Shown here: positions 1-8,051 of the stretch, piece after piece
Layout of the letters: the number at the start of each line of letters is the position of its first letter
Numbering within the stretch: position 1 is the stretch's first letter
Source of the DNA: JAFDWI01 sp964595905
GTDB taxonomy: Bacteria > Actinomycetota > Acidimicrobiia > Acidimicrobiales > Iamiaceae
Assembly (NCBI GenBank): GCA_964595905.1
Contig: CAZQSU010000002.1
Coordinates: forward strand, 6,580-70,579
Direction of reading: 5' to 3'
Length of the DNA: 64,000 nucleotides
Made by a program: the position numbers and the translations under genes
Notes under the pieces: generated by a model
Database searches by the model: none
Told to the model about the DNA's origin: nothing
Seen by the model: the letters and a program-made list of their open reading frames with translations, nothing else

Positions 1-107
1 GGCCTCGGGTGCGCTTCGGTGGGTGCGTTGGTCGAGGAGGGACGGGTCCGGCGCTCGGTCTGGTTCCGGCCTCCGCCCCGGTGAGGTCGGCCGCCCCGAC
101 GACGCGT
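1..107. other. window edge, no gene recognised
   Basis: This short stretch lies downstream of the leftward acetyltransferase and contains no ATG, GTG or TTG start on the minus strand. Open frames on the plus strand are arginine- and alanine-rich and look like shadows of the leftward genes. A downstream member of the leftward operon may begin beyond the window edge, but nothing here supports it. Confidence 0.4.
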
Positions 108-707
108 TCAGCCCGGAAGGGACCCGTGACCGGACGGGATGACCTGCCCCGCGTCGTCGATCCGAAAGGTGCGTCCGCACCGGCACCGCAGACGCTCGTC
201 GAGGCGTTGCCCACAGACGCAGATCCAGCCGATCCGTTCTGCCGGGGATCCGACCACGACCGCGTGGTCGGGGACGTCGCGGGTGACGACCGCACCGGCC
301 CCGACCAACGCGTGACGGCCGATGGTCACCCCGCACACGATGGTGGCGTTCGCGCCCAAGATCGCGCCGCGCTGCACCAGGGTGCCGAGGTACCCGTCGG
401 GATCGGTCCGAAACGGACGGGCCCGCGGGACCCGGTCGTTGGTGAACGCGACGTTGGGGCCGACGAACACGTCGTCGGCGAGGGTCACCCGGTCCCAGAC
501 GCTGACGCCGTTCTTCACGGTGACTCCGTCGCCGAGCGTGGCGCCGTCATCGACGTAGGTGTGGTCACACAGGTTGCAGTTCGCGCCGACGGTGGCGCCC
601 GGCATCACGTGTGCGAAAGCCCAGATGCGGGTGCCCGGTCCCACGTTCACGCCCTCGCACAGCGCGGTCGGGTGGACCACCGGGCCGTGGGCGCCGGCTT
701 CAGCCAC
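108..707 (-). CDS. left-handed beta-helix sugar N-acetyltransferase (WlbB/WbbJ-like)
   Basis: The 199-residue product has the hexapeptide-repeat pattern of left-handed beta-helix acyltransferases. Successive turns include HPTALCEG, GTRIWAFAHV, GANCNLCDH, GATLGDGVTV, GANATIVCGV and GRHALVGAGAVV. The order resembles UDP-2-acetamido-3-amino-glucuronate N-acetyltransferases, which acetylate the amino group made by a PLP aminotransferase on a nucleotide sugar. The GTG start at 707 overlaps the stop of the upstream aminotransferase by 8 bp, so the two are translationally coupled and probably act in sequence. The C-terminus adds a small Cys cluster (CVCGQRLDERLRCRCG) that could bind zinc. The family is clear; the exact sugar is inferred. 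Confidence 0.85.
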   Translation of the reverse strand: MAEAGAHGPVVHPTALCEGVNVGPGTRIWAFAHVMPGATVGANCNLCDHTYVDDGATLGDGVTVKNGVSVWDRVTLADDVFVGPNVAFTNDRVPRARPFRTDPDGYLGTLVQRGAILGANATIVCGVTIGRHALVGAGAVVTRDVPDHAVVVGSPAERIGWICVCGQRLDERLRCRCGRTFRIDDAGQVIPSGHGSLPG

Positions 708-1848
708 GGGCGAGCTCCCGGACGAGGGTTTCGACGATCCGCTCCTGGTCGGATGCGGACAGATGGGGATGGAGCGGCAATGACACCAGGCGCGAGGTGG
801 CCGCCTCGGCGTTCGGGCAGTCGCCGGTGGCGTAGCCCAGGTGCGCCAGGTTGGGGTGCAGGTGGAGCGGGTACCGGTAGTGCACGCCACAGCCGATGCC
901 CGCGGCGTGCAGCCGTTCGACCACGACGTCGCGCGCGGTGGCCGGAACCAGGACCGCATACAGATGCCAGGCGTGATCGTTGCCCGGCATGACCGTCGGG
1001 GTCTCGACGTCGTCCACCGCCGCGAGCAGGTCGTCGTAGCGCTGAGCCGCCCGTCGGCGCGCCGCGTTCCAGGCGCCGAGTCGTTGCAGCTTGACCGACA
1101 GCACCACCGCCTGGATGCTGTCGAGACGCGCGTTGCCGCCGGTGAGCCCGCACCCGGTGCGCCCTTCCGCGACCGACCCGAAGACGCTGCGGTGGTCACG
1201 GGCGGCGGTGACCGCGTCAGCGATGACGGCGTGGTCGGTCAACACCGCCCCGGCGTCGCCGCAGGCGCCGAGGTTCTTGCCCGGGTAGAAGCTCGTGGCC
1301 GCCGCGACGGTGCCTGAACCGGGGGTCCGGCCGTGCTGCGACGCGCCGTGTGCCTGGGCGGCGTCCTCGACGATCACGACGCCGTGACGCTGCGCGAGCG
1401 CGATGAGCGGCCCCATCGGCGCCATCTGGCCGAACAGGTGCACCGGTACGATCGCCCGGGTACGTGCACCGATCCGCTCGGCGATCCGTTCGGGGTCGAG
1501 GAGGTGGTGGGTGGGGTCGGTGTCGACCACGACCGGCGTGGCGCCGAGCTGCATGACGGCCTCGGCCGTCGCGACGAAGGTCTGTGCGGGAACGATCACC
1601 TCGTCGCCGGCGCGCACCCCCGCGGCACCGAGTGCCAGGCGCAGCGCGTCGGTGCCGCTGGCGACCCCGACGCACCGGCGGCGATGCGCGTGGGTCGCAT
1701 AGGCGAGTTCGAACGCCTCGACCTGCGGTCCGTCGACGAACGTGGCCATGGCGAACAGCGCCTCGAGGTCGTGTCTGAGACGATCGGCCACCTCACGATG
1801 TTGGGCAGACACGTCCACCAGCGGGATGCGGGTCGTCGTCTGGATCAC
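700..1848 (-). CDS. DegT/DnrJ/EryC1 PLP-dependent sugar aminotransferase
   Basis: The 382-residue protein is a nucleotide-sugar aminotransferase that converts a keto-sugar nucleotide to an amino sugar using PLP and usually glutamate. Visible family features are the N-terminal IPLVDVSAQ, the cofactor-pocket GTDALRLAL, VEDAAQAHGA and the lysine in SFYPGKNLGACGDAGA that would form the internal aldimine. The GTG start at 1848 is chosen because GAAGGAG lies five bases upstream and the family N-terminus begins directly after it. It is the first gene of a leftward two-gene unit with the acetyltransferase, and diverges from the beta-helix lipoprotein operon. Together the pair probably makes a 3- or 4-N-acetylated amino sugar for the exopolysaccharide. 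Confidence 0.9.
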   Translation of the reverse strand: MIQTTTRIPLVDVSAQHREVADRLRHDLEALFAMATFVDGPQVEAFELAYATHAHRRRCVGVASGTDALRLALGAAGVRAGDEVIVPAQTFVATAEAVMQLGATPVVVDTDPTHHLLDPERIAERIGARTRAIVPVHLFGQMAPMGPLIALAQRHGVVIVEDAAQAHGASQHGRTPGSGTVAAATSFYPGKNLGACGDAGAVLTDHAVIADAVTAARDHRSVFGSVAEGRTGCGLTGGNARLDSIQAVVLSVKLQRLGAWNAARRRAAQRYDDLLAAVDDVETPTVMPGNDHAWHLYAVLVPATARDVVVERLHAAGIGCGVHYRYPLHLHPNLAHLGYATGDCPNAEAATSRLVSLPLHPHLSASDQERIVETLVRELARG

Positions 1849-2108
1849 TCCGACTCCTTCGACACGGGATGCACGGCGGACGGGCAACGGCACGCCCGTG
1901 GAAGATGAGCCGGTCGGAGGAGCCCTGATACCTCCGACCCAGGTCAGGACCGTACTTCATGACAGAAAGCCCGCAGATTGTTACATCTTCATGACGGTCC
2001 TGTTACGCTACGGCGAGCACCACCAACGGGGATGCAACGGAATCGGCCGACGCGAGGGGCGAAGGGTCATTCGAATCCGCCCGTCCTCCGAGCCCAAAAG
2101 GATCACTC
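1849..2108. promoter_or_regulatory. divergent intergenic region with inverted and direct repeats
   Basis: This 260-bp region separates the leftward sugar operon from the rightward lipoprotein operon, so both promoters should lie here. It holds a perfect 9-bp hairpin (GGTCGGAGG at 1912-1920, CCTCCGACC at 1931-1939). A second 9-bp inverted repeat is CAGGACCGT at 1945-1953 with ACGGTCCTG at 1994-2002. Inside it is the direct repeat CTTCATGAC (1955-1963 and 1987-1995). Closer to the lipoprotein start is one copy of CGACGCGAGGGGC (2048-2060), which recurs twice upstream of the next paralog. No promoter boxes can be named with confidence. Confidence 0.5.
2048..2060 (+). promoter_or_regulatory. upstream element CGACGCGAGGGGC, copy 1
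   Basis: This 13-base sequence lies 49 bases before the ATG of lipoprotein 1. The same 13 bases recur at 3616-3628 and 4007-4019. In all three the next bases are three variable positions and then G/C-GGTC. It may be a protein-binding site or part of a structured 5-prime leader; the sequence alone does not decide. Confidence 0.4.
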
Positions 2109-3530
2109 ATGTCCCCACCCCTCGCACGGACCTCCACGCCTCGGCGCGCCCGGCGCGCCCGCACCGCCGTCCTGCCGGGACTCCTGGCCGTCGCCTTGAC
2201 GGTCGCGTCCTGTTCGACCGGATCAGGTCGAGCCGATCCACCGGCAAGAAGAACCGCGGCCGTCCATGACGCCGCTCATGACGCCGCTCCCCACCATCGG
2301 CGCCACGACAAGCCCTCCGGCCACCCGTCGCCGGCGACCCCGCACACGGCCTCGAACACCGAAGCCGCTCGAGCCACACGACCGGCCGCACGGGGCGGCA
2401 AGGCACGCGCCGTCACCGCCCGTCGCCGAGCGGCCCGGCCGGCGACCCGTCCGGCGAAGGCCCCCCATCGCCCCGCCGGCACGCTGGCGTCGACCCACGA
2501 CGACCGGATGCCCGCGGTCGAGCATGCGGCGACGGCACCGCCGGCTCCGGTCCACTCGACACGCGGCACGAGCCCGTCGGCGGCAGTTCCGCCGACTCGG
2601 CCGGCCCTGACCCCTCGCAGCGGGTCGGCCGAGCCGGCACCGGCGACGCCGAACCCCTCGTCACCGCCGACCACCACCACGACGCCCCCACCCGTGGCAC
2701 CGACCACCACGACGCCTGCGCCCGCGACACCCACCGTCACGACGCCCGCGCCCGCGACACCCCCACCGCCGGCGCCCGTCGTGACGCCGACTGGTTCCGG
2801 TGGCCCCGGCCCGTCGAACACCGGCTGGCAACCCACCGGTGTCTCCCTGTCGTCTTATGACGGACCGATGACGATCACCACACCGGGCGCCGTCATCGAC
2901 GCGAAGGACATCCGCGGCCAACTCACGATCGAGGCCGACGACGTCACCATCCGACGCTCCCGCATCACGTCGTCCGACGCCTACGGCGTGTTCGTGGCCA
3001 CCGGAGTCCGCGGGACCACGATCGTCGACACCGAACTCGACGGTCAGGGCAACCCGGGCAACGACTCGGCCGTGTCCAGCCACGACTTCTCGGTCGTCCG
3101 TTGCGACGTCCACGGCTGGGTCGACGGCTTCAAGGCCGACGCGCACGTCACCATCCAGGACTCGTGGTTGCACGACTTCGCCACCGGCAACGGCAATCAC
3201 AACGACGGCGTCCAGATCTCCGGATCCGGCGACGTCACGATCGTCGGAAACCGGATCGTGGCCCGCTCCGCGGGCGAGTCGGCCGGCATGAACGCCGCCG
3301 TGTACACGAACACCGACTACGGCATCCGCCCTGACCACGTGGTGGTCCGTGGCAACTGGATCGACGCCGGTGGCTACTTCGTCCGCATCGACGCCACCGA
3401 CTTCGAACTCGTCGGCAACCGGTTCGGCCGCTGGTACGGCTACGGCGTGGTCCACGTGACCCCGGCGTCGACCTGGACCAGTTCCGGCAACGTCTGGGAC
3501 GACACCGGCGAACCGGTGTCGCTGCCGTAG
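2109..3530 (+). CDS. parallel beta-helix lipoprotein 1, long Pro/Thr/Ala stalk
   Basis: The 473-residue protein starts with a basic n-region, a hydrophobic segment and the lipobox VASC, predicting lipidation at Cys35. Residues from about 36 to 235 are a low-complexity Ala/Pro/Thr/Arg stalk ending in runs of TTTTP and PAPATP. From about residue 237 (NTGWQ) there is a right-handed parallel beta-helix: short strands around VIDAKDI, LTIEADDVTIRRS, TIVDTEL, VTIQDSWLHDF, VTIVGNRI and VVVRGNWI. GNHNDGVQISG and DGFKAD are shared with the next paralog. Such folds occur in polysaccharide lyases, epimerases and binding proteins; no catalytic set can be assigned. The ATG is preceded by AAAAGGA. It sits on the outer surface beside glycan synthesis genes, so a role in exopolysaccharide handling is inferred. 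Confidence 0.85.
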   Translation: MSPPLARTSTPRRARRARTAVLPGLLAVALTVASCSTGSGRADPPARRTAAVHDAAHDAAPHHRRHDKPSGHPSPATPHTASNTEAARATRPAARGGKARAVTARRRAARPATRPAKAPHRPAGTLASTHDDRMPAVEHAATAPPAPVHSTRGTSPSAAVPPTRPALTPRSGSAEPAPATPNPSSPPTTTTTPPPVAPTTTTPAPATPTVTTPAPATPPPPAPVVTPTGSGGPGPSNTGWQPTGVSLSSYDGPMTITTPGAVIDAKDIRGQLTIEADDVTIRRSRITSSDAYGVFVATGVRGTTIVDTELDGQGNPGNDSAVSSHDFSVVRCDVHGWVDGFKADAHVTIQDSWLHDFATGNGNHNDGVQISGSGDVTIVGNRIVARSAGESAGMNAAVYTNTDYGIRPDHVVVRGNWIDAGGYFVRIDATDFELVGNRFGRWYGYGVVHVTPASTWTSSGNVWDDTGEPVSLP

Positions 3531-4080
3531 CGCAGCACGTCATGCACATCGTCATTCAAGTTCACCTCCACCTGTGCCGTAACACCATCGACACATCGAA
3601 CAGTTCGCCCGAGGTCGACGCGAGGGGCTATCGGTCCTCCCGGGCATGACGACACCGACGACCGACAAGGACCAGGAGATGTCTGGACGGCGCGCTGCAC
3701 GCCGAGTCCCTCGCCGCCCCCGCGCACCCACGCCCGGCGTGGCCCGACCACCATCGGCGCCATGACCGGTCCACCGACCCGGCCGACGAGCCGGCCGGCG
3801 AGCCCGAACGGATAGTCCCCACGGCCCGTGCACCGGGAGTTCCCGGCACACGACGCGTGGCGGCATCGGGCTGAGCCCGACCAGCGCTTCGCCCGGCCGC
3901 ACCGAATCTGCGGACCGACCGAACCGGTCCACAGGAGCGCGCGCCCCGATCCGCGGCAACCCGCCGCGCCGAACCGAGGCGTCCGCAATCCCCGTCTGAC
4001 GCACCTCGACGCGAGGGGCGACCGGTCGAGACCGCGTCCGACGACCTCAACACCCACCAATGAAAAAGGAATCACCTCAG
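3531..4080 (+). promoter_or_regulatory. 550-bp intergenic region with two copies of the upstream element
   Basis: No convincing gene lies between the first and second beta-helix lipoproteins. The 13-base element CGACGCGAGGGGC is present at 3616-3628 and 4007-4019, each followed by three variable bases and CGGTC. A short ORF begins at 3646 and ends near 3765. Its product is 39 residues and Arg/Pro-rich, and an internal ATG at 3679 gives MSGRRAARR, vaguely like the n-region of lipoprotein 1. It may be the relic of another lipoprotein start. The long leader suggests an independent promoter for the second lipoprotein. Confidence 0.4.
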
Positions 4081-4932
4081 ATGCCCAGACCCCGCATCTT
4101 CCCGGCGCCTGCCCGCGCCCTTCACCGCCGCCTCGCCGTGCCCCTCATGGCGCTCGTGGCGATCGTGGCCTTCGCGGCCTGCAATCCCGATCCGGTCACC
4201 GGTTCGACGAAACCCGATTCGTCGAACACCGGCTGGCAGCACACCGGGGTGAAGCTCACGTCGTACACCGGTCCGATGACCATCACCCGGTCCGGCACCG
4301 TCATCGACGCCAAGGACATCCGCGGCCAGCTCACCATCGAAGCCGACGACGTCACCATCCAGCGCTCCCGCATCAGCTCAGGAGGCTTCTACGGAGTGTA
4401 CGTGGCCCGAGGCGCGACCGGACTCTCGATCGTCGACACCGAACTCGACGGTCGCGGTAACCCGAACAACGACTCGGCCGTGTCCAGCCACGACTACAGC
4501 ATCGTCCGCTGCGACATCCACGGTTGGGTCGACGGATTCAAGGCCGACCAGAACGTGAACATCGTGAACAGCTGGCTGCACGACTTCGCGACCGGCAACG
4601 GCAACCACAACGACGGCATCCAGATCTCCGGACGGGGGAACATCCTCGTGTCGGGGAACCGTTTCGACGCCCGGACGAAGGGCGAGTCGTCCAGCATGAA
4701 CGCGTCGGTGTACACCAACACCGACTACGGCATCCGGCCCGACAACGTCGTGGTCCGCGGCAACTGGATCAATGCCGGCGGCTACTTCGTGCGGATCGAC
4801 GCCACCCGGTTCAGGCTCGAGAACAACCGGTTCGGGCGTTGGTACGGCTACGGCCTGTACCGCTCGACGCCCCAGTCGACCTGGACGAACACCGGCAACG
4901 TCTGGGACGACACCGGCCAGCCGATCAGGTAA
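4081..4932 (+). CDS. parallel beta-helix lipoprotein 2, short linker
   Basis: This 283-residue lipoprotein has a signal peptide ending in the lipobox AFAAC (Cys34) and only about 15 residues of linker before the beta-helix domain at NTGWQ. The domain is about three-quarters identical by eye to lipoprotein 1, including VIDAKDIRGQL, DTELDG, SSHDYS, DGFKAD, GNGNHNDGIQISG and YTNTDYGIRPD. The ATG at 4081 is preferred over the one at 4060. The preceding AAAAAGGAATCACCTCAG closely matches the leader of lipoprotein 1 (AAAAGGATCACTC), so the duplication included the ribosome binding site. Unlike paralog 1 it lacks the long stalk, so it should sit closer to the membrane. Function unknown; an enzyme or binding protein for the secreted glycan is inferred. 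Confidence 0.85.
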   Translation: MPRPRIFPAPARALHRRLAVPLMALVAIVAFAACNPDPVTGSTKPDSSNTGWQHTGVKLTSYTGPMTITRSGTVIDAKDIRGQLTIEADDVTIQRSRISSGGFYGVYVARGATGLSIVDTELDGRGNPNNDSAVSSHDYSIVRCDIHGWVDGFKADQNVNIVNSWLHDFATGNGNHNDGIQISGRGNILVSGNRFDARTKGESSSMNASVYTNTDYGIRPDNVVVRGNWINAGGYFVRIDATRFRLENNRFGRWYGYGLYRSTPQSTWTNTGNVWDDTGQPIR

Positions 4933-4952
4933 CCCGGGCACCGCTCCGGGTC

Positions 4953-4969
4953 ACCGGCCGCCCGCCGGT
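4953..4969 (+). terminator. small GC-rich hairpin after lipoprotein 2
   Basis: ACCGGC and GCCGGT can pair around a five-base loop 20 bases past the stop of lipoprotein 2. There is no T-run, as is common in high-GC actinobacteria, so it is only a candidate terminator or RNA-stabilising hairpin. Confidence 0.3.
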
Positions 4970-5010
4970 CCGGCGAATCCGCACGACGGATCGTCGGGCC
5001 AGCGGACGCC

Positions 5011-5922
5011 GTGTATCAGACCCCGTCGAAGCTGATCTTCTGTGGTGTGCACCTCACCACGACCCATCCGTCGACCGCGGCGCGGCGTCGCCGGCGACGG
5101 CCGCTCTCCTGCGGTGCGTTGTGCCTCGCCGCCACGTTGTGCATCGCCGCCTGCACCCGTCAACACACCGCCGGGAGCGATCGGCGATCCGGCGACGGGC
5201 CGCTCCGCGGCTCCGGCGGACCCCTGGGGTGGAACGCCACCGACACCGGTGTGCCCGCGGGCACGAAGCTGACCCGATCCGGACCGATCGACGTCCACGG
5301 CGACGGTACCGTCATCGCCGGCCGTGACGTCCACGGCACCATCCACGTCCACGCCGACGACGTCACGATCCGCGACACCCGGGTCACCAGCAGCGACTAC
5401 TGGCCGATCTGGCTCGATCCGGGCCGACGCAACCTGCGGGTGATCGACACCGAAGTGGTCGGGTCGGGCTCGTGCCAGGCCGGAATCGGCACCCACGACT
5501 ACCACGCGATCGGCATGAACGTGCACGGCTGCGGTGACGGCGCGAAAGCCGGCCCGAACACGACGATCGAGGACTCGTGGTTCCACGACTTCCACATGAC
5601 GCCCGGGAGCCACAACGACGGCATCCAGGTCTCCGACGGCAGCCACATCGTGATCCGCGACAACCGGATCGACGGGCCCACCGGCCAGACCTCGGCCATC
5701 GAGATCGGTCCCGACTACGGATCACCGATCAGCCACGTCGTCGTCGCCGACAACTGGCTCGACGGCGGCGCGTACACCCTGTACCTCGACGCCGAGGACG
5801 CCGTGGTGCGCGGCAACGTCTTCGGACACTCCTCGACCTACGGCCCGGCCGCCGTCAGGACCACGCCGAAGGTGTGGGCCGACAACGTCTGGGCCGACAC
5901 CGGCGAACCGGTCCGCCCGTGA
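5011..5922 (+). CDS. parallel beta-helix lipoprotein 3, divergent paralog
   Basis: The third tandem paralog is 303 residues from the GTG at 5011; a GTG at 5047 would give a signal peptide of more usual length. Arg-rich and hydrophobic segments precede the lipobox CIAAC (Cys48 from the first start). The helix domain keeps the general order of the other two (VIAGRDVHGTI, VTIRDTRV, VIDTEVVG, THDYHA, IEDSWFHDF, SHNDGIQV, VVVADNWLDGG, ADTGEP) but is clearly more divergent. The short Ser/Gly linker is near residues 50-70. The conserved HNDG(I/V)Q and DG-x-K in all three suggest retained function rather than only fold. It lacks the upstream 13-base element and is followed 31 bases later by the Wzz-like gene. 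Confidence 0.8.
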   Translation: MYQTPSKLIFCGVHLTTTHPSTAARRRRRRPLSCGALCLAATLCIAACTRQHTAGSDRRSGDGPLRGSGGPLGWNATDTGVPAGTKLTRSGPIDVHGDGTVIAGRDVHGTIHVHADDVTIRDTRVTSSDYWPIWLDPGRRNLRVIDTEVVGSGSCQAGIGTHDYHAIGMNVHGCGDGAKAGPNTTIEDSWFHDFHMTPGSHNDGIQVSDGSHIVIRDNRIDGPTGQTSAIEIGPDYGSPISHVVVADNWLDGGAYTLYLDAEDAVVRGNVFGHSSTYGPAAVRTTPKVWADNVWADTGEPVRP

Positions 5923-5953
5923 ACACGGCGAGGAGACACGAGCTGGAGGTGCC

Positions 5954-6700
5954 ATGGATCTGGTGAGCACGGCGCGCATCGTGCGACGTCGGTGGTACGC
6001 GATGCTGGTCGGCCTGGTGTGCACGCTCGTCGCCGCGGCGTTCGTGGCCACGATGGCGCCGACGTACGAGGCCACCTCGGTACTGGTGCTCCTCGCCCCG
6101 AACACCCCGTCGGCGGCGGCGACCACCCCCGGGGCCGCTCCCGAGCCCGTGAACCCGTACCAGGCCTTCGACAGCAGCATCACGATCACCGCGGACCTGA
6201 TGAGCACCCAGGTCATGCAACCCAAGGTCGTCGACGCGCTCGTACGGCGGGGCGCGAGCTCCGACTACACCGTCGCCACCGATCCCGACACCGGTGGCCC
6301 GACCGTCACGATCACGGCGAAAGCTCCCACCGGCCACCAGGCACTGGTGACGACGCGGCTCGTCTCGGCGGAGTTCCGCCGGCAGCTCACCGAGCGGCAG
6401 GCCGAAGCCGGCGCGCCCGCCAGTTCGCTGATCACGGCGTCGACGGTCGTGACCCCCACCAGCGCCGACCGCCTCGTGTCGGGGCGCGTCCGGGCGCTGG
6501 TCGCCGTGCTCGGCGTGGGTCTGGTCGTGTCGATCTGCCTGGCGCTCGTCGCCGAGGCCGTCGCACTCGCTCTGGAGCGCCGCCGCGCTCGGCAGGCGAC
6601 CCTGGCAGCCCCGGTCGACGATGCCGCGGCCTCGAACGGAGAACCCGGTGTGCCCGAGCGGGTCCCCGCCCGGGCATCCGAAGCGGGTTCGTGGCGCTGA
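5954..6700 (+). CDS. Wzz-like polysaccharide co-polymerase
   Basis: The 248-residue inner-membrane protein begins with the LVSTARIVRRRWY region typical of Wzz/chain-length determinant proteins. A first transmembrane segment lies at about 15-37 and is followed by PTYEATSVLVLL. An extracytoplasmic segment of roughly 140 residues follows, with a second transmembrane helix near 178-206 and a short basic tail. Members of this family set the chain length of Wzy-polymerised glycans and often bind a BY-kinase; no kinase domain is fused here and none is in the window. It precedes the Wzy-like gene with a four-base gap, supporting a shared role. Confidence 0.8.
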   Translation: MDLVSTARIVRRRWYAMLVGLVCTLVAAAFVATMAPTYEATSVLVLLAPNTPSAAATTPGAAPEPVNPYQAFDSSITITADLMSTQVMQPKVVDALVRRGASSDYTVATDPDTGGPTVTITAKAPTGHQALVTTRLVSAEFRRQLTERQAEAGAPASSLITASTVVTPTSADRLVSGRVRALVAVLGVGLVVSICLALVAEAVALALERRRARQATLAAPVDDAAASNGEPGVPERVPARASEAGSWR

Positions 6701-6704
6701 GACC

Positions 6705-8051
6705 GTGGCCACCCGACTGGTTCGGCCACCGTCGACCCGCCCCGAACGTTCCGCGCCGACCGGGTGGCGCGGACGGCTCGCTGCATTCGACGCGGTCAGC
6801 CTGCTGACGGTCTATCTGGTCCTGTTGATCGCCGTCCCGTCGCGCCTGGTCTTCGGGGTGATCGGATCGACCGGCACCCCCGCGGCGGTCGTCGGCATCG
6901 CCGCGCTGGGATGGTGGGGTGCCGGGCGGCTCGTCCCCTCCATCGGCGGCGCCACCGGTCTGCAGCCGGTTCGCACCACCCTGTTGGCGTTCTGCGTGGT
7001 CGTCGCCCTCAGCGAGGTCGCCGGCGCGGCGCGCGCGATGGACGGGGTCGAGAGCCGCGCGGCCGACGCGGCGCTGTTCGGGCTCGCCGCCGCGTGTGGC
7101 GTGGCGTGGCTCGCCGCCGACGGTATCGACCGCCTCGAGCGTCTGGTGGTGCTGCTCGACCGGATCGTGATCGCCGGTGCCGCCCTCGCGGCGTTGGGCA
7201 TCATGCAGTTCTTCACCGACTTCGACATCACGAAGTACCTGTGGTTCCCCGGCACGCACGTCAACGGCGACCTGCAGCTCATCCAGGTCAGGGACGGCTT
7301 CAACCGGGTCGCCGGCACCGCGGTCCACCCCATCGAGTTCGGCGTGGTGCTCGCCACGATCTTCCCCGTCGCGGTGCATCAGGCGATGCACCGCGGGGCG
7401 GATTCGCGGCTGCGACGGGTACTGCCGTTGCTGCTCATCGCCGCGGCGCTGCCGATGTCGCTGTCACGATCGGCGATTCTCGGGGTCGCCGCTGCCGGAT
7501 TGGTCCTGGCGCTCGGCTGGAGCTGGTCCCAGCGGGCCAATGCCGCGATCGTCTCGATCGGGTTCCTCGGGGCGATGCGCGCGGTCGTCCCCGGACTGCT
7601 CGGGACCCTGCGCAACCTGTTCACGAACCTGCAGTCCGACAGCAGCTACGTGGCTCGTACCGACCACGCGCAGCGGGCGTGGATCTACATCGGGGCGGCG
7701 CCGTGGATCGGGCGCGGCTTCGGCACCTTCCTGCCCGACCGCTACGTGCTGCTCGACAACCAGTATCTGGGGGTGCTGGCCGAGACGGGCATCATCGGAC
7801 TCGTCGCGCTCATCAGCGTGTTCTGCGCCGCGTTCGTCGCCGCCCACCACGCCAGTCGGACCACCCTCGATCCCGAACTGCAGAGCCTGGGACGGGCGCT
7901 CGCGGCCGCGGCGGTGGTCCCGCTGGTCACCTACGTCACCTACGACGCGTTCAGCCTGCGCATGGGCGTCGGGATCACCTTCCTGCTGCTGGGATGCGCC
8001 GGTGCATTCTGGCGACTCACCCGTCATCGGCCACTCGGGGTGGTGCCGTGA
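6705..8051 (+). CDS. O-antigen polymerase/ligase-like membrane protein (Wzy)
   Basis: The 448-residue protein consists of about ten to twelve hydrophobic helices starting at VSLLTVYLVLLIAVP. A larger loop in the second half contains the RTDHAQRAWIYIGAAPWIGRG region, then DNQYLGVLAETGIIG. That layout matches the Wzy_C/O-antigen ligase superfamily, which polymerises or transfers lipid-linked oligosaccharides at the outer face of the membrane. The GTG at 6705 is chosen as start because it follows the Wzz stop by four bases; an upstream in-frame ATG at 6621 would overlap the Wzz gene by 80 bases. The gene ends by overlapping the next start (GTGA). Confidence 0.8.
   Translation: MATRLVRPPSTRPERSAPTGWRGRLAAFDAVSLLTVYLVLLIAVPSRLVFGVIGSTGTPAAVVGIAALGWWGAGRLVPSIGGATGLQPVRTTLLAFCVVVALSEVAGAARAMDGVESRAADAALFGLAAACGVAWLAADGIDRLERLVVLLDRIVIAGAALAALGIMQFFTDFDITKYLWFPGTHVNGDLQLIQVRDGFNRVAGTAVHPIEFGVVLATIFPVAVHQAMHRGADSRLRRVLPLLLIAAALPMSLSRSAILGVAAAGLVLALGWSWSQRANAAIVSIGFLGAMRAVVPGLLGTLRNLFTNLQSDSSYVARTDHAQRAWIYIGAAPWIGRGFGTFLPDRYVLLDNQYLGVLAETGIIGLVALISVFCAAFVAAHHASRTTLDPELQSLGRALAAAAVVPLVTYVTYDAFSLRMGVGITFLLLGCAGAFWRLTRHRPLGVVP

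Noticed and set aside
9..992. Plus-strand ORF at the window start
   Set aside because: It is antisense to the well-supported acetyltransferase and aminotransferase and has shadow-type composition.
2031..2075. c-di-GMP-I riboswitch before lipoprotein 1
   Set aside because: Only GACGC and a later GGTC agree with the family core; the required GCAAA and the helix pairings are not evident and hairpin lengths differ among copies. Kept only as a test to run.
3440..4075. Minus-strand ORF of 211 codons between lipoproteins 1 and 2
   Set aside because: Composition is Arg/Gly/Cys-rich, no domain pattern is visible and it runs into the lipoprotein 1 gene, so it is treated as a high-GC shadow.
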